The notes: generated from the letters alone by a model not told the origin. A stretch of 64,000 nt of DNA from Warburgia ugandensis (GCA_035236585.1 CP141139.1:22956990-23020989), one strand, 5' to 3'. Shown: positions 12,301 through 25,166, counted from the stretch's first letter. Numbers and translations: made by a program.

Positions 12301-13438
12301 TGAGACCCTGGGTTTTCAAAATACTTTTGGAAAACTATTTTGAAATTCAAGATACGCCCTATTTGAAATTCTTTTCAAAAATAAAACAACAAAAATTTTT
12401 GTTCTTTTAAAAGTGTTTATAAAAATCCCAAGAGTCATTTCTTACACAAACACGAGGATCTTAGGGTGAAATGAATGCTTCATTTCTACCAAAAATTTGA
12501 TAGAGTTTTCTCTGGTTTTTGGATGTATGCACATTAAGCATATGTGTGTGGAACACTTGATAGATGATACAAATAATTTGTTATCATTTTGAAAACAAAT
12601 ACATAAAAAACTTATTAAATTCCAGAACCTCTAGTCACAACCATACCACAACATATTCCACTAAATACAAATAAGTCCACTTTATGAAAGTAAAATATAC
12701 ATTAACATTTTTTGGTAGATCACAAAACATATATCAAGTAGAAAATTTGATTCTTCTATAATTACCACTCTGCAATCGTTTTCACATCTCTAGCTTAACT
12801 TGTTCATTCTTTCATTCTAATTCTTCAAATCTGAGATATTATAAACAATTATAGCAAGCTTGCACATGTAGGTGGAGTAAGTCACTATTTTCTCATGCAG
12901 TTCATGATTTACAAAATCAATGCATTTTGAGTATTTATCATACCTAAATAAAAGTCATGGTGTTTTCAAGGTAACTACACGTGCCAAGATTATGTTCTCA
13001 AATCATACATCCATGAAATGGGTTCACATGTGCAAATCAATACATTTGATAAATCATATGACTTTCATGATTTATGAAGTTTTCTTAGCCTTATCTTTTT
13101 CTTGAGGATTTAAGCTTTCTAGGCTTTTATCATTTCATGAGCATTTAATTTGACTAATATCATTTTCCTTGAATAGACACCTAAGAACTCCAAATTTATT
13201 CATGATATATAGTTTTTCATATTCAAAAGTGGAAGCTTGGTGCAACTATAGAGTTGTCATCATGTGACCTTGAGGTCATGGGTTCAATTCGTAGAAACAG
13301 ACTCCTGCAAAATGCAAGGTAAGGCTGCATACTATTGATCCATGTGGTCTGCTCCTTTCCCTAGCCCCTCATATGTAGGAACTTCGTGCACCAAGGCTGC
13401 CCCATTTATATAGTTTTTCATATTTGTTCACCTTATAT
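12301..13438 (-). mobile_element. LTR remnant H, left part
   Basis: The segment begins tgagaccctgggtttt, a degraded form of the tgtgacgacccgggtttt start of the Tekay-type LTRs here. It contains a tctgagatattataaac phrase shared with LTRs E (about 34,145), F (about 47,655) and G. Its right portion is missing at the junction with element B. The probable other end lies at 23,675-24,109, on the far side of B. Confidence 0.5.
13224..13406 (+). mobile_element. Au-like SINE with 18-bp target-site duplication
   Basis: A tRNA-derived short interspersed element of about 183 bp. The pol III internal promoter is visible as an A-box-like region (ggtgcaactatagag, from 13,239) and a B box (gggttcaattcg, about 13,280). 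Downstream phrases such as gcaaggtaaggctgc and the 3' gtgcaccaaggctgcccc match what I know of the plant Au SINE family. Perfect 18-bp direct repeats (tatatagtttttcatatt) flank it at 13,206-13,223 and 13,407-13,424. They prove insertion by target-primed reverse transcription, presumably using a partner LINE's enzyme. It lies inside LTR remnant H. It is not a functional tRNA gene. Confidence 0.9.
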
Positions 13439-15211
13439 AATCATGTGATATATGCAATTGTTTGCAAAACATGTCTATGCATAATGTATTTGTCATATGC
13501 ATGCTGAATTCGTTTATAAGCTAAACAAGTCATAAAATAAGTCATGCTAAACAAATCATATAACTTATACTTTAAAACATGCAGTCTCAAAACAATAATG
13601 GCTCTTTTTAAAAGTCTAGTAGCGATAGAGCACCTACCTCAAAGTTTCCTGGAATCGCGTCCTTTATCACTTCAACCCGTCCCTGGGTCTCATTTATAAA
13701 CTCCTGGGTATGAATGGATACAAGGAGTCCTTATTAATTTCAATCCATTTAGACGTTAGATTGCTAGCTCTGCCTATTGGGTCCCTGGTCCTTGCCTAAT
13801 TCATTTGTCAGGCTAGATCCTATAATATGGATCTATTATTCAATAGTTAAATTCTATAAATGGTCCTATGATCCTAATTTTAAAGTCTCATTAGGTCCGC
13901 GTGTCCCAGTTCCCAAGACACCCGTGTATCCTGGTTGAACCGCGACTGCCTCATGTGCGTGTGCGCCTAAAGGCCGTGCCAGGGACCGTGTTTTGCACAC
14001 GCACATGCATGTTCAAGTGACGCACTATAACGCGCATCATCGCACGGATGAACCTTTGGTGTAGTATGGCACGTCTCAGCTCCCAGGGCACCCCGTGCAT
14101 CCTGGTCGAGCCAGGACCCGTGCCCCATGTCGTGCACGCACCTGAAGGCTACACCTAGGACATTGTACGCACTGTCGTACATGCATGCCCAAGTAGCGCT
14201 ACAGCATGCGTCCCAGTCAACGTCTTGCAAATGCGTCTTCGAGGCAAGCGGGCCGCGTCTTAGTGCCCAGTACGCCCCGCGCATCCTGGACGAGTCAAAA
14301 GCCTACCGCACATTTGCGTGCGCACAATGCTGGCCCCCAGGGGACGCGTCACTCGTGTGCATCACGGGGTGCATCCCGTGACAACTAGTTTTGGACGAGT
14401 TTCAGAGGAAACCTGTCTTCTCCAGTTTCCACAGCATCTCCCCAGCCAGAAAACACCCAGATCTGGCATGGATCTAGGCAAGGAAGAAGCAAAACTAAAT
14501 AGGAAGGGGTGGGGGGCTTACCTGGGTGGTCTGGGAGAGTACCCATCGCCGATGGGTGCGCCTATTCTTCACCCTGAAGCTCTTGCTCGCCGAAAATCGT
14601 GAAGAGGAAAAGCCCATCGTTCTAGTGCGACCAAAGGAAGAAAAGGGGAAAAGAAGAAAGGGGAATGGGTAACTGGCAATGGCCGGCCTGACTCAGGCCT
14701 GGCTGTTGCCGGAAAACTTAGGAAAACTGGGTTTGAGACGTTTTCGATTTTTTTCGGAAACCCCAGTCTCAACATGTCGAAAAATCGTGTTTTTGTGAGG
14801 GGGGAGATGGGGCTTTTACAGGGGAAGAAGGCAGTGCCCCTCAATGGTGGTGCCGCCAATGGCGGTGGCAGATCTCTCTGGAAAAATCGAGAGATGAGGG
14901 TTTCTGGAGAGACCTGAGGAGGAAGACGACAGGGGGTGCCGTTATCAAAACGGCCCCCTAGGTTTTTGTTCCTTTGCGTTTTTCTATTTAATTTACAAAA
15001 CTACCCCTGATTTTAAACGTCTGTAACTTCTTCATACGAACTCCATTTTCGGCATTCTTTGAGGCGTTGGATTCCATTTTTTGAGTAAAATCTAATGGTA
15101 CCAAGTTTCCTCATAAATTACTTCATTTACTATTTTAAATAAAGTGAAACATTTAACTCAGTTCATTTCCTATAGAATGTCCAATTTAGCGTAAATTGCT
15201 CGGGCATTACA
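13439..15211 (-). repeat. 3' LTR of element B, truncated
   Basis: Matches the 5' LTR from about 19,688 onward; the first ~1.1 kb (18,573-19,687 equivalent) is absent. Its right end gggcattaca at 15,202-15,211 is the LTR terminus. It preserves the uninterrupted sequence agtcaacgtcttgcaaatg near 14,216, which is the empty site for the solo LTR inserted in the 5' LTR. It also retains a 285-bp segment that the 5' LTR has lost. Confidence 0.85.
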
Positions 15212-15249
15212 TTATTACCCCCTTAAAAGAATTTCGTCCTTGAAATTCC
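15212..15249 (-). other. Polypurine tract of element B
   Basis: On the minus strand the LTR is preceded by ttcaaggacgaaattctttt followed by aagggggtaataa, the typical Tekay/Del polypurine tract, which primes plus-strand DNA synthesis. It directly abuts the LTR terminus at 15,211. Confidence 0.8.
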
Positions 15250-18200
15250 ATAAATTATCATCTTCAAGGTATTTTGTCTCTTAGATAACTTCTTGGTGAA
15301 TGCATTCTCCCCTTAGGAGTCAAATATAGGTTCAACCTTAATTTATCATTTTTATTGTTCCTTCTACAAGGCTTTACCTATAAGGGCCGCTTTCGCTGCA
15401 TACTCTGATGCATGATCCCATACGTGCCAATTTAACAATACTAGTTTCTAGTTGTAATTCATCTATCTCAAAATCCTTAGATGCCTATACTTTTCTCATC
15501 GTGTATAGGATAGTCTCCTCGTAGGATCATGCTTCTTTATTCATGTATAAATTACTCCATACTTCTTTGAGATCATATGATCTCATTTCTCCTATTTTGA
15601 ATATCATAGGATAATCCCTTTCATCTAGTGATCTCTTTCATTATCCACAAGTCCAAAAAATTACCTTCTTTCTATTGTGTCTAACTTTGGTTTTTATCTT
15701 TTATATTTGTCCCCAAGATACTTCAATAATTGACATGGTATCATGTGCTCTATAGCCAAACCCTTGATTAATTTCAACTGTCTGTCGTTTTCCATATGTG
15801 ACTTTATTCCCCAACCAAAGTTACATTCAAAATAAAATCATGAAAGCCAATTAGTAGCATCTTCCATAGAGGACCTTATCATATACTGAAAATAAAATGT
15901 CCTAACTCTATATCCAATTTCATAATTATTGAATTCATTAAATGCTTTCCTCTGTGAGGATTTTATCCAAACTCATGTCAAATGTTAATGGTCGATTCAT
16001 CATCATGGGTCAAATGTTCTCGTCCAGAGGCCTATCTTACTATTCACGTCAATTTGTCATTAGGATTTTCACAATAATGTTTCCATTTATGCAAAGCAAA
16101 AAGTCTTTTATTCATAACCAAGTACCCTTACTAGGTCATGGTTGCATCCTTTGTCATCATCCTCTTTGTCCTTTCTTTGCTAGATGGTTTCCTTCATAAC
16201 CTTTCAGTCCAAAAGTTCTAGACTCAATCCAGTAGGGTTAGTCCTTAGGAAATTCCTTCAATTGTTTTTTTTGTACTTGGTATATGCTCATAACAAGTAA
16301 CTATTTGTCTAAAGGAAATGTAACATTAACTCTTCTCCTTATAGTGTGCTAGCCATCTCACCTATTCTCTTTTCATTCCCCATGTCAATATATTGTTTAA
16401 TCTTTTATCAAGGCTTTATCGTCAACCATGCAGTATGTATTGTCAGGAGGTATAAGTAGTGATTTTCTCAATTCCTCAAATTTTATCCTTCAAATGCCTC
16501 CTCATACTTAGTTTACAATAGCAGTTCTCGTTCAATAGCTACTACATCAAGTTATGCTGAGGCTGTTAAATCATCAAATTTGAAAAACACTCAAGTAAAC
16601 ACGAAACATTTTCGTAGACATATAGAAAGACTTTATTTGATTATCTATTGATCTCTTTCCAGATATATCTTTGTCATAAGCTCAGGGGTCTCTAAAGTGA
16701 TCGGTACTTATCTACCTTTCTTTTCAATCCAAGTCAGCGGCATCTTTCAGACCCATAGTGATTTCTATGATTTGTCATGGTATCTATTTAGGTTTGAAAA
16801 AATCTGTCTCACTGGTGGAGATCGCTCCTTATTTTTGCTTCTGACTTAGTTGTTACTATATTTATTGTACTTGTAGCTCCTCCATGACGTGGCCTAATCA
16901 ACTCCATGATGTGGCCTAATCAACTAACCTCATACCCTCAAATGACTTAGTCTAACAAGTAACTTCTTTTAGGTAAAACTCAATGTCCAAATACTTATAA
17001 TATCCCTTTGGGTATTTAATTAGGGTGGGATACCTTTATTTAGTCAACAGTACTCTAAAGATAATGATTAAATAATGGTCTTAAGGTTTTTGGTCTTCCA
17101 ATCTATGATAGTAAGACCTCAATTTTATCCTTGATGGTACCCTATTGCTAAATGGACAAGTTACTGTCCCAGCTTAATTCCTTTATTGACTCGTGTAGTG
17201 GCAAGGTAGGATATCACCAAATTTTTCTTTTTATGGACTATATCCATTGGCGTTCCCCATAAGCTAATGGATCCAATAAGAATCTAATTGTAATAATTGA
17301 TATCAAACCCTTTGTAAAATTTAATTTCTAGTTGGTCACCATTCCTCTTTGAAAATTTCTTGTTTCATAATCTCCTGAAATTCGATACTCTACTCAAAAT
17401 CTTAAACCCCATATGCTTTCTCTCTTTTATACAATGTCTTACAATAAGATCACCAACTCACCTAGTATTATTCCTTTGCATTTGTTTGATCTACCTTCCT
17501 AGGGATTCAAGATGATAGAATTTTATGTATCTCCATAAAGTCATGATCTTCTTCTTTTGAATATTCAATATTTCATTGGATACTTATAGTTACATCTCTA
17601 TCTCTTTCTCTCTTTTCTTCAAAATCCTCATTTGGTCTACCTGGATCAATGTCTCTATATGCTTTTGAGATCATTGAAATCCTCAATTGCCTATAGCCTC
17701 AATAAAATTCATACAATGTCTTAATAATGACATTGACGTTTTGATCATGCTATACTCTTCTTACAAGTTCATGTTAGGATCAATCTATTATCATAGATCT
17801 ATCATCCCAATATTATCATCAAAATCTTTTGATAACTCGGTCGAATTCATTTCCCTATCATATTCGTGTTATGTTTCTCTTATTCATATAATCTGTCATT
17901 TGTATGCATCTTCTTATTTGCTCCATAATACTCAAGTAGTTATTAGTCGATAGCTCTTCACTCTTCATAGGACTCCAATTAAGGTATCCAAAATTGAGCT
18001 AAGTCTTTCAGGATCCATACCTTTGTGTTCTAGGACGAGTCACAGTTATTTCCTAATATCATCTTGAATTCTCATCGTTCTTAGATTATCATCAAAATCT
18101 TCTCAAAGTCTGTCTTTTACATCCATTATAATACTCATATCATATCCCTTGTGATAGTGTGCTCATATTCTGATCTTCTTTATGATGGTAAGATAGCCAT

Positions 18201-18558
18201 CTAGGTTCTTCGATGTTCTCATCTTTGGTGAGATTGATCTATTACAGGTCAGAACTATCTACTAACAAGTTCACTAACATCTTCATTCATCATTCTCATC
18301 ATAATATGATCCTTATATGAGTTTTCATCTTTACACCACTGCACAATAATCCTTATTGATAAGATTTAAGCCATCCAATATCTAAGTATTTGCTAGACCC
18401 ATCTCCTTTTTCACCTATTGGTTTATGGTGAAATGCCTTGAGCATTAATATTGTAATCCTCAAATAGAAGTAGGTCATCTCTACTACTTCTTCTTGATTT
18501 TCTCTATTGTCTATGACCCTTGGACATGCTGGACTGGCTATGAAAGGATTAAACCTGG
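15250..18558 (-). other. Internal region of element B, no recognisable coding sequence
   Basis: About 3.3 kb between PBS and PPT. I read the minus strand for zinc-knuckle, DTG, FVDD, DDE and chromodomain motifs and found none; only short frames are open (longest about 88 codons, on the wrong strand). The plus strand is T-rich. It could be a large decayed gag-pol too degraded to see by eye, or a genuinely non-coding internal domain of the LARD kind. Confidence 0.55.
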
Positions 18559-18570
18559 GCTCTAATACCA
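18559..18570 (-). other. Primer-binding site of element B (tRNA-iMet type)
   Basis: The minus strand reads tggtattagagc two bases after the LTR end. It differs by one transition from the canonical tggtatcagagc complementary to initiator tRNA-Met, the same primer and spacing as in the complete element at 50 kb. Confidence 0.8.
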
Positions 18571-18572
18571 AC

Positions 18573-21500
18573 TGTGACGAACCGGGTTTTCCCATGCATT
18601 TTTAAATGCAAGATCTAAATTTCCTAAGGCGGGATGCATCCCTTTTTAAAAACCATTTTATGAAAACCATGCAATGCAGCGGAAATCTTTAGTTTTAAAC
18701 TCATTTTGAAGACCTCGAGTGTCATTTGCTTTCACAACAATCAAAGTAGTTTTTGAAAAACTTCAGAAATCATAAATGTTTTTCCCTAGGTCTATCCAGT
18801 CACAGCACACAGTCCAATTGTAAATAAATACAAATACATGTCCAAAGGGTAGAGAGTTTACTCACATGTATAGTTGTCTCCTTTGTTGATTCACTTGCTC
18901 GTAGCAATGACATAGGTGTCCTCTACTCGTGGATTGAACTATCCTGGAAAATGTTAAGGATAGGGTGAGTATATACTATACTCAGTAGGAGTCTATCACT
19001 ACTAGTTTTGCAATGCATGCTATGTTTAAAATCATATGCTCTTTAAAACATGTACATATTCAATCAATCATGTTCAATATCGATATTAAAAACCACTATC
19101 AAATCGGAATACTGACGACTTAAAGAAATATCATAATCCAAGTCGAAAGTATCATATATCATAAACATAATGATATGCATCAGATGCTCAACTGAATCCA
19201 ACTCATGGATATCTGGTATGGTATGGTCGACTAATCTCATGTCATGCCATATGCAATACAAGTAAATCCACAAAACCATAGGGCCCAAACTATGCCCACA
19301 ACCTCGCCGCCGTGTGGTCCCCAGGTACTTGAGGACACAGCGTCATAGCCTCCACAGGGCATATGACACATCGACCCAGTGCCGTGACACCAGTGGTAGC
19401 CCCCTGTACCACATGCAGTCGATGTAAGGACATGCCCTTTTCTGGCGTGGTACCCATTCCACCTAATAGTGGTAGAGCCTAGGTGGCCAACCCAGACCCC
19501 TCGGCATAGCGCCCATGAGCTTATTAGCCCAAATCATATAAGATCGAACAAGCAAAAAAAACCTCTTTTTCAAAACCTGTCCTCTGTGGGTCCCTCACAA
19601 CTGCCTACCCAACGTCTTTTGGGCACTCCAGCGTCTTTTGGTAACCTCAAGGACATGAAATTTTTCAAGAACTCAATGCTCACAAATCATGTGATATATG
19701 CAATTGTTTGCAAAACATGTCTATGCATAATGTATTTGTCATATGCATGCTGAATTCGTTTATAACCTAAACACGTCATAAAATAAGTCATGCTAAACAA
19801 ATCATATAACTTATACTTTAAAACATGTAGTCTCAAAACAATCATGGCTCTTTTTAAAAGTCTAGTAGCGATAGAGCACCTACCTCAAAGTCTCCTGGAG
19901 TCGCGTCCTTTATCACTTCAACCCATCCCTGGGTCTCATTTATAAACTCCTAGGTATGAATGGATACAAGGAGTCCTTATTAATTTCAATCCATTTAGAC
20001 GTTAGATCGCTAGCTCTGCCTATTGGGTCCCTGGTCCTTGCCTAATTCATTTGTCAGGCTAGATCCTATAATATGGATCTATTATTCAATAGTTAAATTC
20101 TATAAATGGTCCTATGATCCTAATTTTAAAGTCTCATTAGGTCCGCGTGTCCCAGTTCCCAGGACACCCGTGTATCTTGGTTGAACCACGATCGCCTCAC
20201 GTGCATGTGCGCCTAAAGGCCATGTCAGGGACCGCGTTTTACATGCGCACATGCATGCTCAAGTGACACGCTATAACGCGCATCATCGCATAGACGCACC
20301 TTTGGTGTAGTATGGGGCGTCTCAGCTCCCAGGGCACCCCGTGCATCCTGGTCGAGCCAGGACCCGTTCCCCATGTCGCGCGCGCACCCTAAGGCTACAC
20401 CTGGGACAGTGTACGCACTGTCATACATGCATGCCCAAGTAACGCGCTACAACACGCATCCCAGTCAACGTCCTTGTGACGACCTGGGTTTTTATATGAA
20501 GCAAATTTGATAAAAAGGTGAGATCTCTTATTTTATAAATATGAAATGCATGAAAATCTTTTTCATTTTGAAAAAAAATCTTTTATAAAAACCTCGAGTG
20601 TCAAAACACATTTTCAAATTATTTAGTCATGGCATAATTTTAAATTGAATCTATTCCCAAGAAAGTGTTAGTCACAGCCTCAGCTATAAAGAGTAACTTC
20701 AATCAAGTAACATTGAAAGATAAGGTAGGGGTTTACTTACTTGCACTTAGTCTGGTTGTCTTTTGTCACAAGTGTTCCTTGCCCTTAAGTGTTTACTTTG
20801 TGTCTGAAAAATGTTGAGGATTGGGTGAGTATATACTATACTTAGTAGGAGTCCATCACTACTAGTTTTATAATGCATGAGATGTTTAAAATCATATACT
20901 CTTTCAAAACATGTGCATGTCTGAACACTCAAGTTCAATATCGAGATTAAAAACCATCATCGAATTGGAATATTGACGACTTAAGGAAATCACATAATCC
21001 AAGTCGAAAGTATCATATATATATCATAACATAATGATATGCATAAGATGCTTCATTGAATCCAACTCATGGATATCTAGTATGGTATGGGCGACCAACC
21101 TCATATCATGCCATATGCAATGCAAATAAGTCCACGAAACCATAAGGTCCAACTATGCCCACGACCTCACCGCTATGTGGTCCCCAGGTACCTAGGGACA
21201 CAAGATCATATACCTCCATGGGGCATATGACACTTCGACCCAGTGTCGTGACACCAATGGTAGCCCCCTGTACCACATGTAGTCGAAGCAGGGACATGCC
21301 CTTTTTGGGCATGGTACCCATCCACCTAATAGTGGTAGAGGCTGGGAGGCCACCTCAGACCTCTCGGCATAGCGCCCACGAGCTTATTAGCCCAAATCAT
21401 GTACGATTAAACAAGCTAAAAACCTCTTTTTCAAAATCAGTCCTCTTTGTGTCCCTCACAACTGCCTACGCAGCGTCTTTTGGGCACTCCAACGTCTTTT

Positions 21501-23669
21501 GGTAACCCTCAAGGACATGCAATCTTTCAAAAACTCAATGCTCACAAATCATGCAATATATTCATTTTTTTGCAAAACATATCTATGCATAATGTATATG
21601 CAATTATTTGCAAAACATATCTATGCCAAAACATATATATGCATAAAGCATTTATCATATGTATGCTGAATTAAGTCATGCTTAACAAGTTGTATAACTT
21701 ATACTTAAAACATGCATAAAACAATCATGGCTCTTAAAAAGTCTAGTAGCGATAGAGCACCTACCTAGCTAGGTCGCGCTAACCCCTTTGTCCTCATACG
21801 CTCCTGAACATGGTTTGGGGAATCAAGGTTAGTTTGGCCTATCTTTTATAGGTTTCAGAGTGGTTGGTCTTACTACTTAGGCATTAAGGGTTCATCCCCG
21901 TGCCACTACCATAGTCTAAGGGTCGTTCCCACCTTATATTGGACCTTGATTAGGTATTTTATAGTTTGGGTGTGTCCGCGTCGTAGACACGAACACAACG
22001 CCTTTCGCGACGCCTCAATCGGAGCCCTAGATCTCAAGTTATAAGCTTTTTAGTATCACATGTACATAAAGGCCTTTAAGAGGTGGAATCCCAGAACGTT
22101 AACGCATTGCGCACCTAGCGGGCGCGTCTGCAGATGCGCTGGATTCCCGCCCGTCTTTTTCATTTGTGAGCGCATCCGCTGGTTTCTCTCGAATGCGAAC
22201 GACGTGTTTCGTCCAGTGGGGAGCGTCTTGTTCGTTGGGAGACAGAGGCATCCTTGGGACGCCCTAGTTCGACCCTGTCAAACCAGTGCAGCCTAGGGAT
22301 CGTCCCTGGGTCCTTTGTGACTCTCCAGGGCCCGTTTTTGCATGAATTTTCATGCAAAAACTTAGGGAAACTTAGCCTAGGGCTAATGGGAAGACGGGTT
22401 TGGAGGGATTTTGGGCATACCTGGCTCGTTGCTGGGTTTTTCTCCACGTTTCTCCTCATGGTTGCTTCTCCAGAATGGGTTTTTCTCAAGCTTTTGGGCT
22501 GCCATTAGAGGCGCCCAAGAGCTCTATTTATAGAGCTATAAGAGGGTTCTGGAGGGGGCTCTCACCGCCCTTGAATGGCGGTGGAGAAACCTCCAGAATG
22601 GCGGTAATTTCTCCTCCAAACACCACCGTTCTAGAACCCTCTAGGAGGTTGAAGAAAGGGGGTGCCCGTATGAAAATGGGCCCCTATGTTTTCTAGGCTA
22701 AATCCGTTTTTTAGTACAAATTACATTTTTGCCCCTGAACTTCAAAGGGCCATAACTTGCTCATTTTAACTCCGTTTTGGGTGATTTTGGTCTTGTTGGA
22801 TTCCTTTTTCTGATACGCACCTAATGGTACCATTTTTAAGACCAAATTTCTGGGTTCATTCAAGGTGAATAGTGAAATGACCAAAATACCCTTATTTCCA
22901 AAAAGTGAATTTTTCATTGCTAACTTGGGATTTCAATGTTACAAAATTGGAGTCATTACAGTCCTGCAAATGCATCTTTGAGGCAAGCGGCCCATGTCTT
23001 GGTGCCCAGGACGCCCCGCGCATCCTGGACGAGTCAAAAGCCTGCCGACACGCTTGCGTGCGCACGATGCTGGCCCCTAGGGGACGCGTCACTCCTGTGT
23101 GTCATCGGGTGCATCCCGTGACAACTGGTTTTGGATGGGTTTGAGAGGAAACGCATCTTCTCCGGTTTCCACAGCATCTCCCCAGCCAAAAAACACCCAG
23201 ATCCGGCGTGGATCTGGGCAGGGAAGAAGCAAAACTAAATAGGAAGGGGTGGGGGGCTTACTTGGGTGGTTTGGGAGAGTACCCATTGCCGATGGGTGCG
23301 CCTATTCTTCAACTTGAAGCTCCTGTTCGCCGAAAATCGTGAAGAGGAAAAGCCCACAGTTCTGGTGCGACCAGAGGAAGACGACAGGGGGTGCCGTTAT
23401 CAAAACGGCCCCTTGCATTTTTGTTCCTTTTCATTTTTCTGTTTAATTTACATAAAACTGCCCTTGATCTTTAAACGTCCGTAACTTCTTCATACGAACT
23501 CCATTTTCAGCATTCTTTGAGGTGTTGGATTCCATTTTTCAAGTAGAATCTAATGGTACCAAGTTTGCTCACAAATTCCTTCGTTTACTATTTTAAATAA
23601 AGTGAAACATTTAACTCAGTTCATTTCCTATAGAATTTCCAATTTAGTGTAAATTGCTTGGGCATTACA
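18573..23669 (-). repeat. 5' LTR of element B, interrupted by solo LTR C
   Basis: Begins tgtgacgaacc and ends gggcattaca. Without the nested solo LTR (20,475-22,960 plus one TSD copy) it is about 2.6 kb. Relative to the 3' LTR it lacks 285 bp, with a ggaaga repeat at both breakpoints (14,636 and 14,921 in the 3' copy; junction near 23,376). The lost part spans the region just upstream of the leader, where sister LTRs have their TATA-like motif. It carries the 17-bp palindrome at 18,967-18,983. Confidence 0.85.
20475..22960 (-). mobile_element. Solo LTR C, Tekay/Del-type family 1, with TSD gtcct
   Basis: A 2,486-bp LTR starting tgtgacgacct and ending gagtcattaca, bounded by perfect 5-bp duplications gtcct at 20,470-20,474 and 22,961-22,965. 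It belongs to the same family as the complete element at 50,076-59,797, in the opposite orientation. It sits inside the 5' LTR of element B; B's 3' LTR shows the unoccupied site. The TATA box is present on the minus strand at 22,525-22,532. It retains GC-rich hairpin-prone sequence (gcgtctgcagatgcgc, about 22,121) that is deleted from the left LTR of the complete element. Confidence 0.92.
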
Positions 23670-23674
23670 CCACC

Positions 23675-24109
23675 TCCTTCTCCACTAGCAGGTAGTAGTG
23701 GTTTGACTCATGATTACATAATTTTTTGGCCATTAGATTCCTTTGTGGTCCCTTGTGGGCCCCACAAAGGTGTGAAAGGAGTTGGACTTAGAATTGAGTG
23801 TACTTAGAGGAGTTGGACTCATATTTCCAATTACATTCCAAATTTTTAAGTCTTAGGTCTTGGTTATGAGTAAAATTACCATTTTACGCTTTTATTCATA
23901 AAAATAGAGAAAAATAAGGATTTTTCATCCAATCTCAGAATTTGTTGTACTTACAGTCATTATGAGGGGTTCGTCAAGTATGTTTTCAATTATACATGTC
24001 ATATACCTTGATTGCATTCTTAATAACCCTAATATTCCAACCTGATTTTTCTTAAAAATTTTAATTTCATTATTTATTCAATCTCCTTACAAAAGTTAGG
24101 GGTGTTATA
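23675..24109 (-). mobile_element. LTR remnant H, right terminal part
   Basis: Closely resembles the terminal 430 bp of LTR F (about 60,690-61,130): ggccattagattc, cccttgtgggcccca, ttagtggagttgga-like and cttggttatg-like phrases in the same order, ending aggggtgttata against ggggttgttaca. It is probably the far end of the LTR beginning at 12,301, separated by insertion of element B and an associated deletion. A matching TSD could not be defined clearly. Confidence 0.6.
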
Positions 24110-25166
24110 TTATGTCTCTATTGCTGATTAATGTACCAAAAAGAAAAAATATGATGATCTATAGCTCTAGCCAGAGAACCAATAGAGATCATAAAGAGAT
24201 GCAATGCTTAATATCACAAATTTGGCATTAGATGGTTAATCAATAGTCAAATTTGACGAACAAGCTAGATATGTCATTGTCCTAGGGGTTTGGTGATAGA
24301 TCTGCAATCAAATTAGAATGAATACTTGAATAAGGTATTGATTTAAAGGCTTGTTCCATAATATATGATTGGATTGAGATGAAGGGCTAGGTCTAATCAC
24401 CTATTAGATGATCTAGTGTGAAATCCACATCCAAACCTAAAGGGGAGCTCATATTGATTGTAGATATAGGTACTAAGTGGTTAATAAACAATGGAATGGT
24501 CTCTCAGGAGTGGATCAATCAAAGATTTTGATGTTTCAAAGACCAATCTAAGATTAAATCACTATAAATAGATCATATCAATGATAGATTTGGTTTTCTG
24601 GTGACCAATCAATGGTCGATCATGGTGAATGGAACATATCAGTCATAGATCAAGGTGCTAGTGATCGATCAACTGTTGGATCATGTGAAGGTTCACATAT
24701 CTATCACAGATCTAATTTTGGAGATAGGTCAATAGTCAGATCATGATGAATGGTTGGGATAGTTCAAATTTACCATTTGGAAGTAGATTAATAGTTGGAT
24801 CATGGCAAGACATGCAAAGTTAGTCGTAGATCCATCATTCATAAATAGATCAATGACTAAATCTTGATGGATGGTCAAATTGGCCATCAATCTAACGATC
24901 TAGTCCAATCAAGGGTCTAGTCACAATTGATAGTTGGATATGCTTCAACCAATGAACAGAGGTCTTGTTCCTCACATTGTAAGAATAGTAAAATTTGTCT
25001 CGAATCTACAAAATCCTTCTTGGATTTGGAAGTAGAAGAGGTCAAAGTTTAAGGATGTAGTGGGGCCAATTGTGTCAACTTACCCACCAAAGTAAATTGG
25101 GAGTGGATGACATGGGCGAGTTGCCCTGGCCTAACTCACCAAAGGAGGAAAGGAAAACAAGGGGAG
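24110..25166. other. Unassigned sequence rich in gatc words
   Basis: No gene seen. Between about 24,480 and 24,960 degenerate phrases such as gatcaatagt and ggatcatg recur irregularly, recalling the gatc-rich parts of LTRs E, F and G. It may be an old LTR interior, but no terminus was found. Confidence 0.4.

Larger units (their letters stand above)
13439..23669 (-). mobile_element. Element B: non-coding Tekay-type LTR element, family 2
   Basis: A minus-strand LTR element with a truncated 3' LTR (13,439-15,211), a polypurine tract, a 3.36-kb internal region, a primer-binding site and a 5' LTR (18,573-23,669) that holds solo LTR C. The LTRs belong to the same family as solo LTR A. The 3' LTR lacks its distal ~1.1 kb and joins remnant H directly, so the left TSD is lost; the right flank starts ccacc. 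The internal region shows no gag, protease, RT or integrase homology that I can read, although PBS and PPT are well preserved. That pattern fits a non-autonomous derivative mobilised by a Tekay-type relative. Confidence 0.8.

Noticed and set aside
13224..13406. tRNA-like promoter boxes suggesting a tRNA gene
   Set aside because: The element is about 183 bp, cannot be folded into a cloverleaf from what I can see, and has TSDs; it is a SINE.
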